Positions 27,276 through 36,670 of a DNA stretch of 64,000 nucleotides are shown piece by piece; within the stretch, counting starts at the first letter, position 1; every line of letters begins with the position of its first letter. The notes below the pieces were generated by a model that made no database searches, had not been told where the DNA came from, and saw only the letters and a program-made list of their open reading frames with translations. Origin of the DNA: Halogeometricum rufum (GTDB taxonomy: Archaea > Halobacteriota > Halobacteria > Halobacteriales > Haloferacaceae); NCBI RefSeq assembly GCF_900112175.1, contig NZ_FOYT01000002.1:806001-870000 (forward strand). Direction: 5' to 3'. Position numbers and translations under genes: made by a program.

Positions 27276-27881
27276 GTGTTCGAGAACACGCGACAGCCCG
27301 ACTGGGACTGGTGGGAGACGCTCTGGCCGGAACCGAAGGCCGTCCTCCGGCGCGTCGGCATCGACGCCGGTCAGTCCGTCGCGGACGTCGGGTCGGGGAA
27401 CGGCTACTTCACGCTCCCGCTCTCGGAGGTGGTCGGCGACGAACCGGTGTACGCCGTGGACATCGACGAAGCGTTGCTCGATGAACTCTCGACGCGGGCC
27501 GACGCCCGGGACTGCGCCAACGTCCGCTGTCTCCACGGCGACGCCCGGAACCTCCCGGACGTCCTGCCGGAACCCGTCGACGTGGTACTGGTCGCCAACA
27601 CGTTCCACGGCGTCGAACGGCAGGCCGAGTTCGCGCGACTGGCGCGGGAGTCGCTCCGCCCGGGCGGGCGGTTCGTCGTCGTGAACTGGCACGACCTGCC
27701 GCGCGCCGAGACGACCGTCGACGGCGAACCGCGCGGCCCGCCCGAGGACCTCCGGATGTCCGTCGCGGAGACGCGCGAGGTGTTCTCGGCGGCGTTCGAC
27801 GACAGGGAGACGGTCGACCTGCCGCCGTACCACTACGCCGTCGTCGGGCGGAACGAGTCGACCGGCGACGTCACCGCCTGA
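27276..27881 (+). CDS. SAM-dependent methyltransferase, class I
   Basis: The 201-residue protein has a Rossmann SAM-binding core: motif I VADVGSGNGYFTLPLSEVVG (about 35-54), the acidic loop YAVDIDEALL (about 60-69), HGDARNLPD, and VVLVANTFHGVE plus LRPGGRFVVVNWHD. It starts with GTG (FENTRQPDWDWWETLWPEP). The target is unknown. It sits between cofG and cofH, but nothing in the sequence ties it to F420. It converges with the next gene, overlapping by 11 bases. Confidence 0.85.
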   Translation: MFENTRQPDWDWWETLWPEPKAVLRRVGIDAGQSVADVGSGNGYFTLPLSEVVGDEPVYAVDIDEALLDELSTRADARDCANVRCLHGDARNLPDVLPEPVDVVLVANTFHGVERQAEFARLARESLRPGGRFVVVNWHDLPRAETTVDGEPRGPPEDLRMSVAETREVFSAAFDDRETVDLPPYHYAVVGRNESTGDVTA

Positions 27882-28482
27882 AGAGGGAGACGAGGGCGAC
27901 GACGGCCGTCAGCACCGGCGGAACGGGGAGGTTCACCCGCCCGGACAACTGCGGAATCCGTTTCCTGCAGAGCGCGTAGCCGGCACCGACGACCAGCGTT
28001 CCGAGCGCGAACGCGCGGACGCCCTCGCCGAAGACGACCAGTCCGGGCGCGACGAGGACGGCGGCCAGCGCGAGGTCCTCGGGTGCGCCGTCGTAGCGAA
28101 TCCACCGCTTCGGCGCGACCCACGCCTCGCGCGACCGGAGGTAGACGCCGTGGTCCGTCGCCGCCTCCCACGGGCGCGCCTCGGAACTCCCGCCCGCGAG
28201 GTCGAACAGGGGGTGAAGCGCCGCGGCGACGAAGAACGTCGCGGCGGCGACAGCGGGCGCTGAGGGGGCGACGACGGCGGCGAACGTCGCGAGGACCGCG
28301 AGGAGGGCGTACGCCTCGACGGCGTGGAGCGTGCGCCGGTGTTCGCCCGCCACCATGTCGAGGTCGGGGAAGACGCTGCCCGCGACGGCGGCGACGACGA
28401 CCAGTGGCGCGAGTTCCGGCGCGAGGAGGGCGACGGGAGCGGCGAGTGCGATGCCCGCCCCGACGTGCGTCGGCGCCATCAT
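27871..28482 (-). CDS. DUF457/YdjM-like membrane-bound metal-dependent hydrolase-type protein
   Basis: The 203-residue integral membrane protein starts MMAPTHVGAGIALAAPVALL and contains GSVFPDLDMVAGEHRRTLHAVE (split at about 40-60) and a second His-containing site AAALHPLFDLAGG (about 105-117). His/Asp pairs on the membrane face are the mark of the LexA-binding/YdjM family. It shares the layout YLRSREAWVAPKRW..RYDGAPEDL with the next gene, so the two arose by tandem duplication. Confidence 0.82.
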   Translation of the reverse strand: MMAPTHVGAGIALAAPVALLAPELAPLVVVAAVAGSVFPDLDMVAGEHRRTLHAVEAYALLAVLATFAAVVAPSAPAVAAATFFVAAALHPLFDLAGGSSEARPWEAATDHGVYLRSREAWVAPKRWIRYDGAPEDLALAAVLVAPGLVVFGEGVRAFALGTLVVGAGYALCRKRIPQLSGRVNLPVPPVLTAVVALVSLFRR

Positions 28483-28620
28483 CGCTCGCTCACCGCCGTT
28501 CGCGCGCGATGCCTCTGTGGTTCGTTCATCCGACCGAACTGGTCGACGCGGAGGCATATATCTCGTGCGCTCGGGTCCGGCGTCGCCGTCCGCCCGCCGA
28601 CGCGCCGCCCTCGACCCGGG

Positions 28621-29169
28621 TCAGATGCCCAGCACGTCGGGAACGCGCCGCCGAAACAGGGTGTAGACGGCGGCGACGACGAGTCCGACGGCGACGACGA
28701 GGCGAGCGGAGGGGACGAGGTACGCCGCCGGGAGGGCGAGGGCGGCGGTGAGGAGGAAGTCCTCGGGTGCGCCGTCGTACCGGACGACGTGCCGCGGGCT
28801 GAGCCACCGCTTTCGCGGGTGGAGGTACACCGCGCGCGGCGAGGTGCGCTCCCACGGGCGGAGTTCGTCGCTACCGCCGAACCAGTCGGACGCGGCGTGC
28901 AGACCGGCGGCGAGGAGGAACGTCGCGAGGGCGACAGTCGCGGAGGAGGGGGCCGCGACGGCGACGACGGCGGCGACGACGCCCGCCAGCGAGGCGTAGA
29001 CGGGGTAGTGGAGCGACTTGCGGTGCGTGCCGACGAACAGGTCGACGTCGGGCGCGACGCCGCCGAGGAGGGCGCCGCCGACGGCCGCCGCCGTGAACTG
29101 GGGTGCCACGACGGCCGCGGGCGCGCCCAACAGGAGGAGTGCCGCGGCGGCGTGGGTCGTCACCATCAT
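28621..29169 (-). CDS. DUF457/YdjM-like membrane protein (tandem paralogue)
   Basis: This 182-residue paralogue of the 27871-28482 product has the same motif order: MMVTTHAAAALLLLGAPAA, GVAPDVDLFVGTHRKSLHY (about 38-56), AAGLHAASDWFGG (about 87-99) and YLHPRKRWLSPRHVVRYDGA (about 114-133). It lies between its paralogue and cofH, all on the minus strand. The role is unknown. Conserved His/Asp residues suggest metal binding. Confidence 0.82.
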   Translation of the reverse strand: MMVTTHAAAALLLLGAPAAVVAPQFTAAAVGGALLGGVAPDVDLFVGTHRKSLHYPVYASLAGVVAAVVAVAAPSSATVALATFLLAAGLHAASDWFGGSDELRPWERTSPRAVYLHPRKRWLSPRHVVRYDGAPEDFLLTAALALPAAYLVPSARLVVAVGLVVAAVYTLFRRRVPDVLGI

Positions 29170-29250
29170 CGCTCACAGAGAGGGGCGACGGACACTTCAG
29201 ACTGCGCCCCTCGGCAGAGTGGTCCCGCGCCCGCCGACGGGCCGCCGCGG

Positions 29251-30642
29251 TCAGTCGTCCGCGGGCGCCGGTTCGCCGCCGTCGTCTTCGGGGCGCGCGA
29301 CCATCGGCGTCCCGTCGGCGCGCGGGCCGAGCATCGGGCCGTGCGGGCCGTCGTCGGGGTCCAGACGGCGTCGCTGCCGGTAGTCGGTCGAGCGTTCGAC
29401 GGGCGGGCGGCCGATGGCCGACACCATCTCGACGTAGTCGTCGAACGACCGGAACTCGCCGTAGTCGCCGCCCGCGCGCTTCGTTATCTCCTCGGAGAGG
29501 ATAGTGCCCATGAAGTCGTTCGCGCCGCAGTTGAGCAGTTTCAGCGACTTGGCGTCGCCGAACTTCACCCACGAGGACTGGACGTTGTCCACGTTGTCGA
29601 GGAACAGGCGCGCGACGGCGACCATCAGTTCGTCCTCGGCGTCGGAGGCGCCCTCGGTGACGAGTCCGCGTTCGTACAGCGGGGTGTTCCGATGGACGAA
29701 CGAGAGCGGGACGAACTCCGTGATGCCGCCCGTTCGGTCCTGCAGGTCGCGAATCACCTTCAGGTGCATGACGCGGTGAGCCTCGTTCTCGACGTGGCCG
29801 TACATGATGGTCGCCGTCGCGTCGAGGCCGGCGGCCATCGCCCCCTCCATCCCCTCGACCCACTCGTCGGTTCCTATCTTCCCCGGACAGATGACGTCGC
29901 GAACCTCGGGGACGAGTATCTCGGCGGCGGTGCCGGGCACGGAGGCGAGGCCGGCGGCCTTCAGTTCGCGGTACACCGCCTCGTAGGACCAGTCCGTCCC
30001 GCGGCGGGCGTGGTACGCCTCCTCGGGCGTCATCGAGTGGAGGTGCGCCCCGCCGACGGACATCGCGCGCATCTGCTCGACGTACGCGCCGGGGTCCGTG
30101 TCGTACGCCGCGGGCGGTTTGTAGTCGACTTCGGCGTACGGGTCGTCGTACGAGTCGAGAATCTCGCGGTGCTCCTCGTTCAGGACGAACGCGGGGTGGA
30201 GGCCGGAGACGGAGGTGACCTCGTAGATGCCGGTGTCGAGGGCGTCCTCGACGACGGCGCGGGACTCGGCGGGCGTCTTCGTGAACCCGGTGTGGTCGCC
30301 CTCGTGGTCGGACTCGAACTGGTGGGCCGTGTTCTTGAAGTTGCAGAACAGACAGCCGGTGTTGCAGGCCGTCGTGACGTTGTTGTTCAGGTTCGCGACG
30401 AACGTCACGTCGTCGCCGACCATCTCCGCGCGGCGGCGGTCGGCGGCCTCCAGCACCTGCTCTTTCCGCACCGGGTCGATGCCCTCGCGGTCCGTCCCCG
30501 TCGTCATCAGTTCGACGCCGTCGGCGACGGTGAGTCTGTCACCGGCGCGCGCCTTCGCAAGCGCGTTCTCGAACGACTGGTCGGTGTCGGGGACGTGTTC
30601 GAAGTCGAGGTCCGCCCCGCCCGAAGCCGACGCGTCGGTCAT
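29251..30642 (-). CDS. cofH: FO synthase subunit 2 (radical SAM)
   Basis: The 463-residue CofH supplies the tyrosine-derived half of the FO reaction. It has the radical-SAM cluster TTACNTGCLFCNFKNT (C-x3-C-x2-C, about 76-91), the VTSVSGLHPAF segment, HLHSMTPEEAYHAR and a long C-terminal domain. The last 60 residues are acidic and Pro/Asp-rich, typical of halophile tails. cofC and cofG lie upstream on the opposite strand, so all FO-forming genes are in one 5-kb block. Confidence 0.95.
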   Translation of the reverse strand: MTDASASGGADLDFEHVPDTDQSFENALAKARAGDRLTVADGVELMTTGTDREGIDPVRKEQVLEAADRRRAEMVGDDVTFVANLNNNVTTACNTGCLFCNFKNTAHQFESDHEGDHTGFTKTPAESRAVVEDALDTGIYEVTSVSGLHPAFVLNEEHREILDSYDDPYAEVDYKPPAAYDTDPGAYVEQMRAMSVGGAHLHSMTPEEAYHARRGTDWSYEAVYRELKAAGLASVPGTAAEILVPEVRDVICPGKIGTDEWVEGMEGAMAAGLDATATIMYGHVENEAHRVMHLKVIRDLQDRTGGITEFVPLSFVHRNTPLYERGLVTEGASDAEDELMVAVARLFLDNVDNVQSSWVKFGDAKSLKLLNCGANDFMGTILSEEITKRAGGDYGEFRSFDDYVEMVSAIGRPPVERSTDYRQRRRLDPDDGPHGPMLGPRADGTPMVARPEDDGGEPAPADD

Positions 30643-30766
30643 GGTTCGTCACCACCGCGCGGGAGCACAAAAGTGAGGCGGTATCGGCCACCGGAGCCGG
30701 CAGCGACGACGAGACGGCCGTCGGCGTCGAACGGACCGGCGAGGTGCTATCCCGCCTCAGACGTGG

Positions 30767-30773
30767 CTATATT
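30767..30773 (+). promoter_or_regulatory. TATA box of the DUF5518-like gene
   Basis: CTATATT lies about 22 bp upstream of the ATG at 30792, predicting a leaderless or nearly leaderless transcript. It decides between the two closely spaced starts in favour of 30792 or 30798. Confidence 0.5.
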
Positions 30774-30791
30774 CGCTCGGCGCGCGTAGAT

Positions 30792-31247
30792 ATGAGTATG
30801 ACGCAAACTACTATCGACACGACGGACCGCGAGGGGATGGGCTTCTGGGTGAGCGCGCTCATCGGAGCGCTGGTGAGCGTCGTCGCGAGCGTCGTCCCGT
30901 TCTCGCCCGTCCTCGGGGGCGGCGTGGCGGGCTACCTGTACGCCGGGTCGCGCGACGACGGCCTCCGGGTCGGCGCCGTCTCTGGCGCCATCGCCGCGGT
31001 CCCGGTCCTCCTCGTCGTCGGCCTCGTGTTCGGCGGCCTCGGGCTGATAACCATCGTGGAGAACGCCCTCGGCGCGGCGGTGTTCTTCGTCGGGACGTTC
31101 CTGCTCGTCACCCTCCTCGTGGTGGCGCTGTCGGCCGGCCTGTCGGCCCTCGGCGGCTACCTCGGCGTCTACGTCCGCGAGGAGTACGACGGCGGCGACT
31201 CGCGCCGCCGCGAGGACGACGACGCCGACGCCGAAGCGGCCGTCTGA
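30792..31247 (+). CDS. DUF5518-like four-helix membrane protein
   Basis: The 151-residue protein has glycine-rich hydrophobic segments at about 18-38, 42-55, 62-92 and 97-125, with the VLGGGVAGYLYAGSRDDGLR pattern typical of DUF5518 proteins of haloarchaea. It ends in a charged tail of Arg then Asp/Glu. The role is unknown. Confidence 0.8.
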   Translation: MSMTQTTIDTTDREGMGFWVSALIGALVSVVASVVPFSPVLGGGVAGYLYAGSRDDGLRVGAVSGAIAAVPVLLVVGLVFGGLGLITIVENALGAAVFFVGTFLLVTLLVVALSAGLSALGGYLGVYVREEYDGGDSRRREDDDADAEAAV

Positions 31248-31284
31248 GTCGCGTGAAACCGAATCCCGGTCTCCCTCTCTCGCC

Positions 31285-32097
31285 CTACGCCTCCTGTGCG
31301 GTTCCGCCCGCGTCGCCGACGGTCACCTCGTTCGGGAGGCGCGCCTGCACCGCCTCGACGAGGGCCGGGAGCGTCTCCGTCGCGTCGCCCCGCACGAGGT
31401 AGTCCGCGAGGTGGTCTTTCGCCGTCTCCGCGACGTCGAACACGGCGAGTTCGCCGCGCGCGGCCGCCTCCTCGGGCAGCGTCGACGCCGGGGCCACGGT
31501 CAGCGACGACCCGACGACGAGGAACACGTCGCTCTCGCGCGCCATCCGACGCGCCGACCCGTACGCCGCGGCCGAGAGGTCCTCTCCGTACAGCACCACG
31601 TCGGGCTTGAGGTGACCCTCACAGCCGACCGTCGGACAGGTCGGCGGCGCGGTGCCGGCGCGAACGTCGTCGAGTGCGGCCTCGGTCGAGACGGACTCCC
31701 CGCACGCGACGCAGACAGACCGCGCGGCGTCGCCGTGGAGTTCGACGAGTCGGTTCGTCCCCGCCTCCCGGTGCAGGCCGTCGGTGTTCTGCGTCACCAC
31801 GACGTCGAGGACGCCGAGTTCCTCCAGTCGAGCGAGGGCGCGGTGGGCGTCGTTCGGTCCGGTCACCTCGCCGAACATCCGTTCGTGGAGTTCGTGTCGG
31901 TCCGTCCAGAAGCCCGCGGGGTCGCTCTCGAACCGGTCGACGTGGAAGTCGGCCGGGTCGAACCCGTCGTTCCAGATTCCCCCGTCCCCCCGGAACGTGG
32001 GGACCCCCGAAGCGTTGCTCACACCCGCGCCCGTCAGCACGGATACCCCATCGGCCGCGACCAGCGACTCCGCCAGTGCGACCAGCTGTTCGTCCAT
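31285..32097 (-). CDS. NAD-dependent protein deacylase, sirtuin (Sir2)
   Basis: The 270-residue enzyme has the NAD-binding GAGVSNASGVPTFRG (about 23-37), TQNTDGLH (about 102-109), the catalytic His in VELHGDA, a zinc ribbon with CVACGE and CPTVGC, the VVLYGEDL segment and VVGSSLTVAPASTLP. The start MDEQLVAL is supported by a TATA box 24-30 bp upstream. An earlier in-frame ATG (32133) would lie inside or before that promoter. Confidence 0.92.
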   Translation of the reverse strand: MDEQLVALAESLVAADGVSVLTGAGVSNASGVPTFRGDGGIWNDGFDPADFHVDRFESDPAGFWTDRHELHERMFGEVTGPNDAHRALARLEELGVLDVVVTQNTDGLHREAGTNRLVELHGDAARSVCVACGESVSTEAALDDVRAGTAPPTCPTVGCEGHLKPDVVLYGEDLSAAAYGSARRMARESDVFLVVGSSLTVAPASTLPEEAAARGELAVFDVAETAKDHLADYLVRGDATETLPALVEAVQARLPNEVTVGDAGGTAQEA

Positions 32098-32120
32098 AGT
32101 CGGACTACCGCAAGCGAGCG

Positions 32121-32127
32121 ATAAAAG
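32121..32127 (-). promoter_or_regulatory. TATA box of the sirtuin gene
   Basis: On the minus strand this reads CTTTTAT, 24-30 bp upstream of the ATG at 32097, predicting a leaderless mRNA and fixing the start codon. The rest of the gap to purC (32134-32230) is AT-rich, with short imperfect palindromes. Confidence 0.6.
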
Positions 32128-32261
32128 TGTCACGTTTGGTATTATGTTGATACTAACGGGCGGTTAATGGTACACATACGTGCGTATTATATCGGACTAC
32201 GTGGGGTAGAGTGAGCACGGGAGTGGAAGGATTCTTGTAAGCGGCGGACGGCGGTTCGGGT

Positions 32262-33284
32262 ATGACGAGCGTCAAGGAGTTCGAGGTGGAGACGCCGCCG
32301 ACGGCGGCGGCACTCGGCCGGGGTCGGTTCGTGTTCACGGACCAGTACTCCGTGTTCGACTGGGGCGAGATGCCGGACCACGTCCCGCAGAAGGGCGCCT
32401 CCCTCTGTACGATGGGCGCGTTCAACTTCGAGTTGCTGGACCTGAACCACGTCCCGACGCACTACCTCGGCGTGGTGGAGGACGGCGAGGTGAAGGACCT
32501 CGGCGACTGCGAGTCGCCGCCGACGGAGATGGCCATCGAACTCACGCAGGTGCCGGACCTCCCCTACCTCGGCGACGGGGAGTACGACTACGACGCCTAC
32601 CACGAGGAGGCGGGCGAGAACTACCTGATTCCGCTCGAAATCGTCTTCCGCAACACCGTCCCGGTCGGGTCCAGTCTGCGAACGCGAGGGTCGCCCGCGG
32701 ACTACGGACTCGACGCCGACGAGTGGCCCGAGGAGGCCGTCGAACTGCCCCGGCCGGTCGTGGAGTTCTCCACGAAGTACGAGGAACAGGACCGCTACCT
32801 CGACCGGTCGGCGGCCGAGGAGATAGCGGGCCGCGCGGAACTCGACAGACTGGAGGAACTCGCACTCGCGGTCAACCACATCCTGAACGAACGCGCCGCC
32901 CGCGCGGGACTCACTCACGAGGACGGGAAGATAGAGTGTCTGTACCACGAGGGCACCATCAAAGTCGCCGACGTGGTGGGGACGTTCGACGAGAACCGGT
33001 TCTCCTACGACGGACAGGAGGTGTCGAAGGAGGTGGTCCGGCAGTACTACAGGCGGACCGACCCCGAGTGGGTAGCGGCCGTCGGCGACGCGAAAGAACG
33101 CGCCCGCGAGGAGGGCGTCGCCGACTGGCGGTCGCTCTGCGAGGCGTCGCCCGACCACCTGCCCGCGCCCGTCCTCACGGCCGTCTCGGAGATGTACGCC
33201 GCCGGGACGAACGCCTACACCGGGTCGGACTGGTTCGAGGCGCCGCCCGTCGAGGACGCGGTGGACCGAGTTCGCGACCTGTAG
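32262..33284 (+). CDS. purC: SAICAR synthase (phosphoribosylaminoimidazole-succinocarboxamide synthase)
   Basis: The 340-residue enzyme carries out the ATP-dependent ligation of aspartate to CAIR in purine synthesis. Motifs are [20 protein letters not shown] (about 19-38), [16 protein letters not shown] (about 125-140), [13 protein letters not shown] and the archaeal-type C-terminus with KIECLYHEG. The protein is longer than bacterial PurC (about 240), as usual in archaea. purU/purS/purQ lie 3.4 kb downstream. Confidence 0.92.
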   Translation: MTSVKEFEVETPPTAAALGRGRFVFTDQYSVFDWGEMPDHVPQKGASLCTMGAFNFELLDLNHVPTHYLGVVEDGEVKDLGDCESPPTEMAIELTQVPDLPYLGDGEYDYDAYHEEAGENYLIPLEIVFRNTVPVGSSLRTRGSPADYGLDADEWPEEAVELPRPVVEFSTKYEEQDRYLDRSAAEEIAGRAELDRLEELALAVNHILNERAARAGLTHEDGKIECLYHEGTIKVADVVGTFDENRFSYDGQEVSKEVVRQYYRRTDPEWVAAVGDAKERAREEGVADWRSLCEASPDHLPAPVLTAVSEMYAAGTNAYTGSDWFEAPPVEDAVDRVRDL

Positions 33285-33314
33285 CGCCGGCGAGAACGGG
33301 CGACGCCCGTTCGG

Positions 33315-33740
33315 TCACGTCTGGCTCTGGTAGAGGAGGACGACGATAGCGAGCCCCACGAACAGGTCGGGCACGAAGACGAACGCCCCGACGTTCGGTC
33401 GCGGGCGGAACCCGAGGAGCGCGTGGACGAGCGGGTTGGACGTGAGCGCGTACAGCAGCAACGCGAGGCTCAGCGTGACCAGACTCACGGTGTACTTGTT
33501 CGGGAGGTCGCGGTAGAGACGGACGTAGATTCCGGCGAGCGCCAGCAGCAGAACGAGGTTCAGCGTGGTGAAGAACACCTCGGCGCGAATCAGGACTCGG
33601 ATCTGTGCCGGAAGCGTGCGCGACGCGGGGCCGTGAGTCGGAATCGACGCCGTCAGCGTGACCGCGAGGGCGACGACGCTCGCCACGACCACGAGCGTCA
33701 CCGTGGTCCGGAGCGGCGTCGCGGTTGGGTCACGTCTCAT
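33315..33740 (-). CDS. Four-helix membrane protein paired with a wHTH regulator
   Basis: The 141-residue protein has hydrophobic helices at about 12-32, 48-75, 83-101 and 118-137. It overlaps the 3' end of the winged-helix regulator gene by 11 bases. This regulator plus small-membrane-protein pair recurs in haloarchaeal genomes. The membrane partner might sense a signal for the regulator, which is inference from gene order only. Confidence 0.78.
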   Translation of the reverse strand: MRRDPTATPLRTTVTLVVVASVVALAVTLTASIPTHGPASRTLPAQIRVLIRAEVFFTTLNLVLLLALAGIYVRLYRDLPNKYTVSLVTLSLALLLYALTSNPLVHALLGFRPRPNVGAFVFVPDLFVGLAIVVLLYQSQT

Positions 33741-34020
33741 CGTCGAATCTGGCCTGTTCGGCCACCTCCTGCAGGATGTCGAGGTTGTCTGTCATCCGCT
33801 CGGAGAGGAAGTACAACTGTCCGTAGTTGTCGCCCTCCGTGGTCACGACGCCGTTCTCTTCGAGCACTTCGAGGTGGTGTTGCACGGTTTTGTAGTTCAG
33901 GTCCAGATCGTTCGACAGCTGGTTGGTGTTCCGCGGACGCGAGTGGAGCGCACGGACGATGCGAAGGCGGTTTCGACCGCCGCGGGAGCCGCCGATGAGC
34001 CACCAGAGCAACTGCCGCAT
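33730..34020 (-). CDS. ArsR-like winged-helix transcriptional regulator
   Basis: The 96-residue protein has one winged-helix domain: RLRIVRALHSRPRNTNQLSN (about 18-37), recognition helix LNYKTVQHHLEVLEENGVV (about 41-59) and a wing with TTEGDNYGQLYFLSE. The short C-terminal helix is likely for dimerisation. It is the first gene of a two-gene operon with the membrane protein. No metal-binding Cys are present, so it is probably not a metal sensor. Confidence 0.88.
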   Translation of the reverse strand: MRQLLWWLIGGSRGGRNRLRIVRALHSRPRNTNQLSNDLDLNYKTVQHHLEVLEENGVVTTEGDNYGQLYFLSERMTDNLDILQEVAEQARFDDET

Positions 34021-34096
34021 CTATCGGAAGCTACGGTGCAGTCGGGCGAAATAGGTTCTGCTTCCCGTCGTTCCCCGACATCCCGTCACCGCGCCG

Positions 34097-35212
34097 TCAC
34101 CCCGCCATCCAGTTCAGGATTCGGTCGGCGATGGCGCCGTTGTTGTCGTCCTGCATCAGGAGGTGCGTGTTTCCGGACACCCCGTCGTCGGGGAGGTTCA
34201 GCATCCGAGAGTCGGCGTTCGCCTCGTCCGACAGCGCGGCCGTCGTTTCGCACGCCGACTTCCGTCCCGTCTGTCCGCGGTCGGCGACGTAATCGCCGTA
34301 GACGGCCATGAACGGAGTGTCACCGGCCATCTGCGAGACGGCGGCTTCGTCGGTCGGACAGCCGACCGGTTCGACCGCGACGATGCGCTCGACCAGCGAG
34401 GGCGTGGACCGCGCCACGGCGAATCCGGACGCGCCACCCGCCGAGTGGACGAGGAGCGTCGCCGGACCGACGCGGTCCAAGAGCGCCGTCAGCGCGGCGG
34501 TCTCTCGCGACGAGGCGAACCGCGTTCCACCACCACCGCCGGCGTCACCGGCCTGACTCTGTCCACCGCTCGCGGCCGTCGTCTGCGTCGCGGCCGACCG
34601 CCGGCCCCCGCCTCCGCCGCCGCCCGTGCCGACGTACGCCGGGAAGGAGGCGACGAGTTGGTCGACCGCTTCGACGGGGTATCGAACGTCGTCGTACGGT
34701 TCGCCCACCTCGGGACCGAACCCCCACGTCGGCCACGCGCGAGACAGCGACCACCGGGAGAGCGACGCGGACTCCGTGTTCCGGAGCGCAGCGGTATCCA
34801 GCCCTCCCGAGTCCACGTTTCGCGGCGGATTGAACGCGTACACCGGGTATCCGGCGTCGACGAAGTGCTCCACCCAGCCGGGGCGACCGTCGGGCGTCGC
34901 GAGGTAGATGTACGGCGAGAGACCCAGTCCGGGCACCATCACGACGGGGTCGCGGTCCGTCTCCGAGTCGGGACGCACGGCGACGACTTCCGCGCGGGCG
35001 TCGATGACGGCGTCGCTCCCGACGTCCGACTCCCCGACGTAGAAGCGACTCAGCGTCGGCCGGGGTGTCTCGGATCGGTTGGTCGTCGCCGTCCCCGAGC
35101 CGGTCGACTCGTTTTCGGTCCCGCTACCGAGACCACTACACCCCGCGAACCCCGCGGCGAGTGTGACACCTGCCGCCCGCAAAGACGCTCGTCTCGATAT
35201 CTCCGGTGACAT
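34097..35212 (-). CDS. Exported alpha/beta-hydrolase lipoprotein
   Basis: The 371-residue protein has a Tat lipoprotein signal (SRRASLRAAGVTLAAGFAGC) with Cys at about 25 and a Gly/Ser/Thr linker. The alpha/beta-hydrolase domain has VVMVPGLGLSPYIYLA (oxyanion region), VYAFNPPRN and the nucleophile motif LVHSAGGASG (Ser at about 258). A final NTHLLMQ segment probably carries the catalytic His. It is likely an esterase or lipase acting outside the membrane. A Gly-rich loop GGGGGGRRSAATQTTAASG sits in the middle. Confidence 0.82.
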   Translation of the reverse strand: MSPEISRRASLRAAGVTLAAGFAGCSGLGSGTENESTGSGTATTNRSETPRPTLSRFYVGESDVGSDAVIDARAEVVAVRPDSETDRDPVVMVPGLGLSPYIYLATPDGRPGWVEHFVDAGYPVYAFNPPRNVDSGGLDTAALRNTESASLSRWSLSRAWPTWGFGPEVGEPYDDVRYPVEAVDQLVASFPAYVGTGGGGGGGRRSAATQTTAASGGQSQAGDAGGGGGTRFASSRETAALTALLDRVGPATLLVHSAGGASGFAVARSTPSLVERIVAVEPVGCPTDEAAVSQMAGDTPFMAVYGDYVADRGQTGRKSACETTAALSDEANADSRMLNLPDDGVSGNTHLLMQDDNNGAIADRILNWMAG

Positions 35213-35371
35213 CTACGAGTCGCTGGTCTCCGGACGGACTTATCTCATTGCCGAGATTAGCCACACGTTAGGCACAATTTCGGCACGGCTTTCGCATCGG
35301 TCCCGAGGCCGTCGCTTCGACGGCCCGAGAGACGGGAAGACATTTGCCGCGCGACCGTGACCCGTCGGCAG

Positions 35372-36625
35372 ATGCCCTCCACGTCCGCGCCGTCTCCCGG
35401 TGACAGTTCCCCCACGCGCCGCCGATTTCTCGCTACGACCGGCACCGCACTCGCCGTCGGAACCGCCGGCTGTACCGACCTCCGAGAGCGCTACTTCCCG
35501 CGCACGCACCGGAGCGACGCCGACCTCTCCGGGCCTGACGGGCCGTGGCCGACGCTCGGACACGACGCGCGTCGAACGGGTTCGACGCCCGCGACCGGAC
35601 CGGGTCGGGACGCCCGACTCGCCCGCCGCCACGGGTCGAACCACCACCCGAACAGGCAGGCGGTCGTCGGGGCCGACGTCCTCCTGTTCACGGTGCGTCG
35701 GTGGGTCGAACGCGAGGGCGGGGAACCGTTCTCGGGCGTCGTCGCCGTCGATCGCGAGGGGTCCGAGCGCTGGCGTCTGCGGACACGACCGGACATGGGC
35801 GTCCCGACGGTGATCGGACGGACCGTCTTCGTGGAGGACACCGACGGGACGCGCGCCGTGGACGCCGAGACGGGGGACGTTCGCTGGCGCTATCGGAGCG
35901 GATACGGCTTCCCGCACGTCTCGCCCGCCGTCCGCGACGGCCGCGTGTACGTCGGCGGGAGGCGGTTCCTCGCCCTCGACGCCGTGACCGGCGAGCGACT
36001 GTGGCGGACCGCCGAGGAGATGCCGGCCGTGCAGACGTGCGCCGCGGGCGACGGCGTCGTCGTCGTCTCGAACGGCTACAACGAGAACGGCGGCGGCCTG
36101 TTCTGCCTCGACGCCGCCGACGGGAGCGTGCGCTGGGAGTCGTCGGTGCGGACCGTCCACCAACCGGCCGCCGTCGGCGACGACGCCTGCTACGCGGTCG
36201 ACGACGAGGGGTCGCTGCACGCCGTCTCGCTGGCCGACGGCGCGGTGCTGTGGTCGCGCCGTGGCGTCTCGACGAACCACGCCTCGCAGTACGAACAACC
36301 GGTGCTCGCCGACGGCCGCGTCGTCGTCGGGCGGTGGGACGGTCCGCTGACGGCCTACGACTCGGCGACGGGCGAGACGGCGTGGACCGCCGGCCCCGCG
36401 GACGAACGGCACCACGTGCCCGTCGTCGCCGACGACGGAATCTACGCCGTCACCCGCGAGGGAACCGTCTCCGAGACGGGGTTCGACGGCGCGGAACGGT
36501 GGCGGCGGACGGTGGACGTGACGGTGACCGCGCCGCCGTCGCTGGCGGACGGGACGCTCTACCTCGGCGGGCGAACGGGCGGCGACGTGGACGAGTGGGC
36601 GGGCGGGTTCTACCGGTTCGGCTGA
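35372..36625 (+). CDS. PQQ-like beta-propeller lipoprotein
   Basis: The 417-residue protein has a Tat signal and lipobox (RRRFLATTGTALAVGTAGC) followed by repeated propeller blades with AWxxD/G-type ends: VVAVDREGSERWRLRTRPD, AVDAETGDVRWRYRSGYG, ALDAVTGERLWRTAEEMP and CLDAADGSVRWES. It resembles PQQ-dependent dehydrogenase propellers and BamB-like scaffolds but has no visible PQQ-ligating Cys pair or calcium site. It is probably a surface scaffold. It is divergent from the hydrolase gene. Confidence 0.85.
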   Translation: MPSTSAPSPGDSSPTRRRFLATTGTALAVGTAGCTDLRERYFPRTHRSDADLSGPDGPWPTLGHDARRTGSTPATGPGRDARLARRHGSNHHPNRQAVVGADVLLFTVRRWVEREGGEPFSGVVAVDREGSERWRLRTRPDMGVPTVIGRTVFVEDTDGTRAVDAETGDVRWRYRSGYGFPHVSPAVRDGRVYVGGRRFLALDAVTGERLWRTAEEMPAVQTCAAGDGVVVVSNGYNENGGGLFCLDAADGSVRWESSVRTVHQPAAVGDDACYAVDDEGSLHAVSLADGAVLWSRRGVSTNHASQYEQPVLADGRVVVGRWDGPLTAYDSATGETAWTAGPADERHHVPVVADDGIYAVTREGTVSETGFDGAERWRRTVDVTVTAPPSLADGTLYLGGRTGGDVDEWAGGFYRFG

Positions 36626-36670
36626 GAAGGAGGGGTCGGTCTCGGATTCGGCGGCCTCGACCCGGCGGCT

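Noticed and set aside
28324-30789. Plus-strand frame of about 820 codons covering cofH and the DUF457 genes
   Set aside because: Antisense to recognisable genes with full motif sets; composition dominated by Arg, Val and Gly with no domain pattern.
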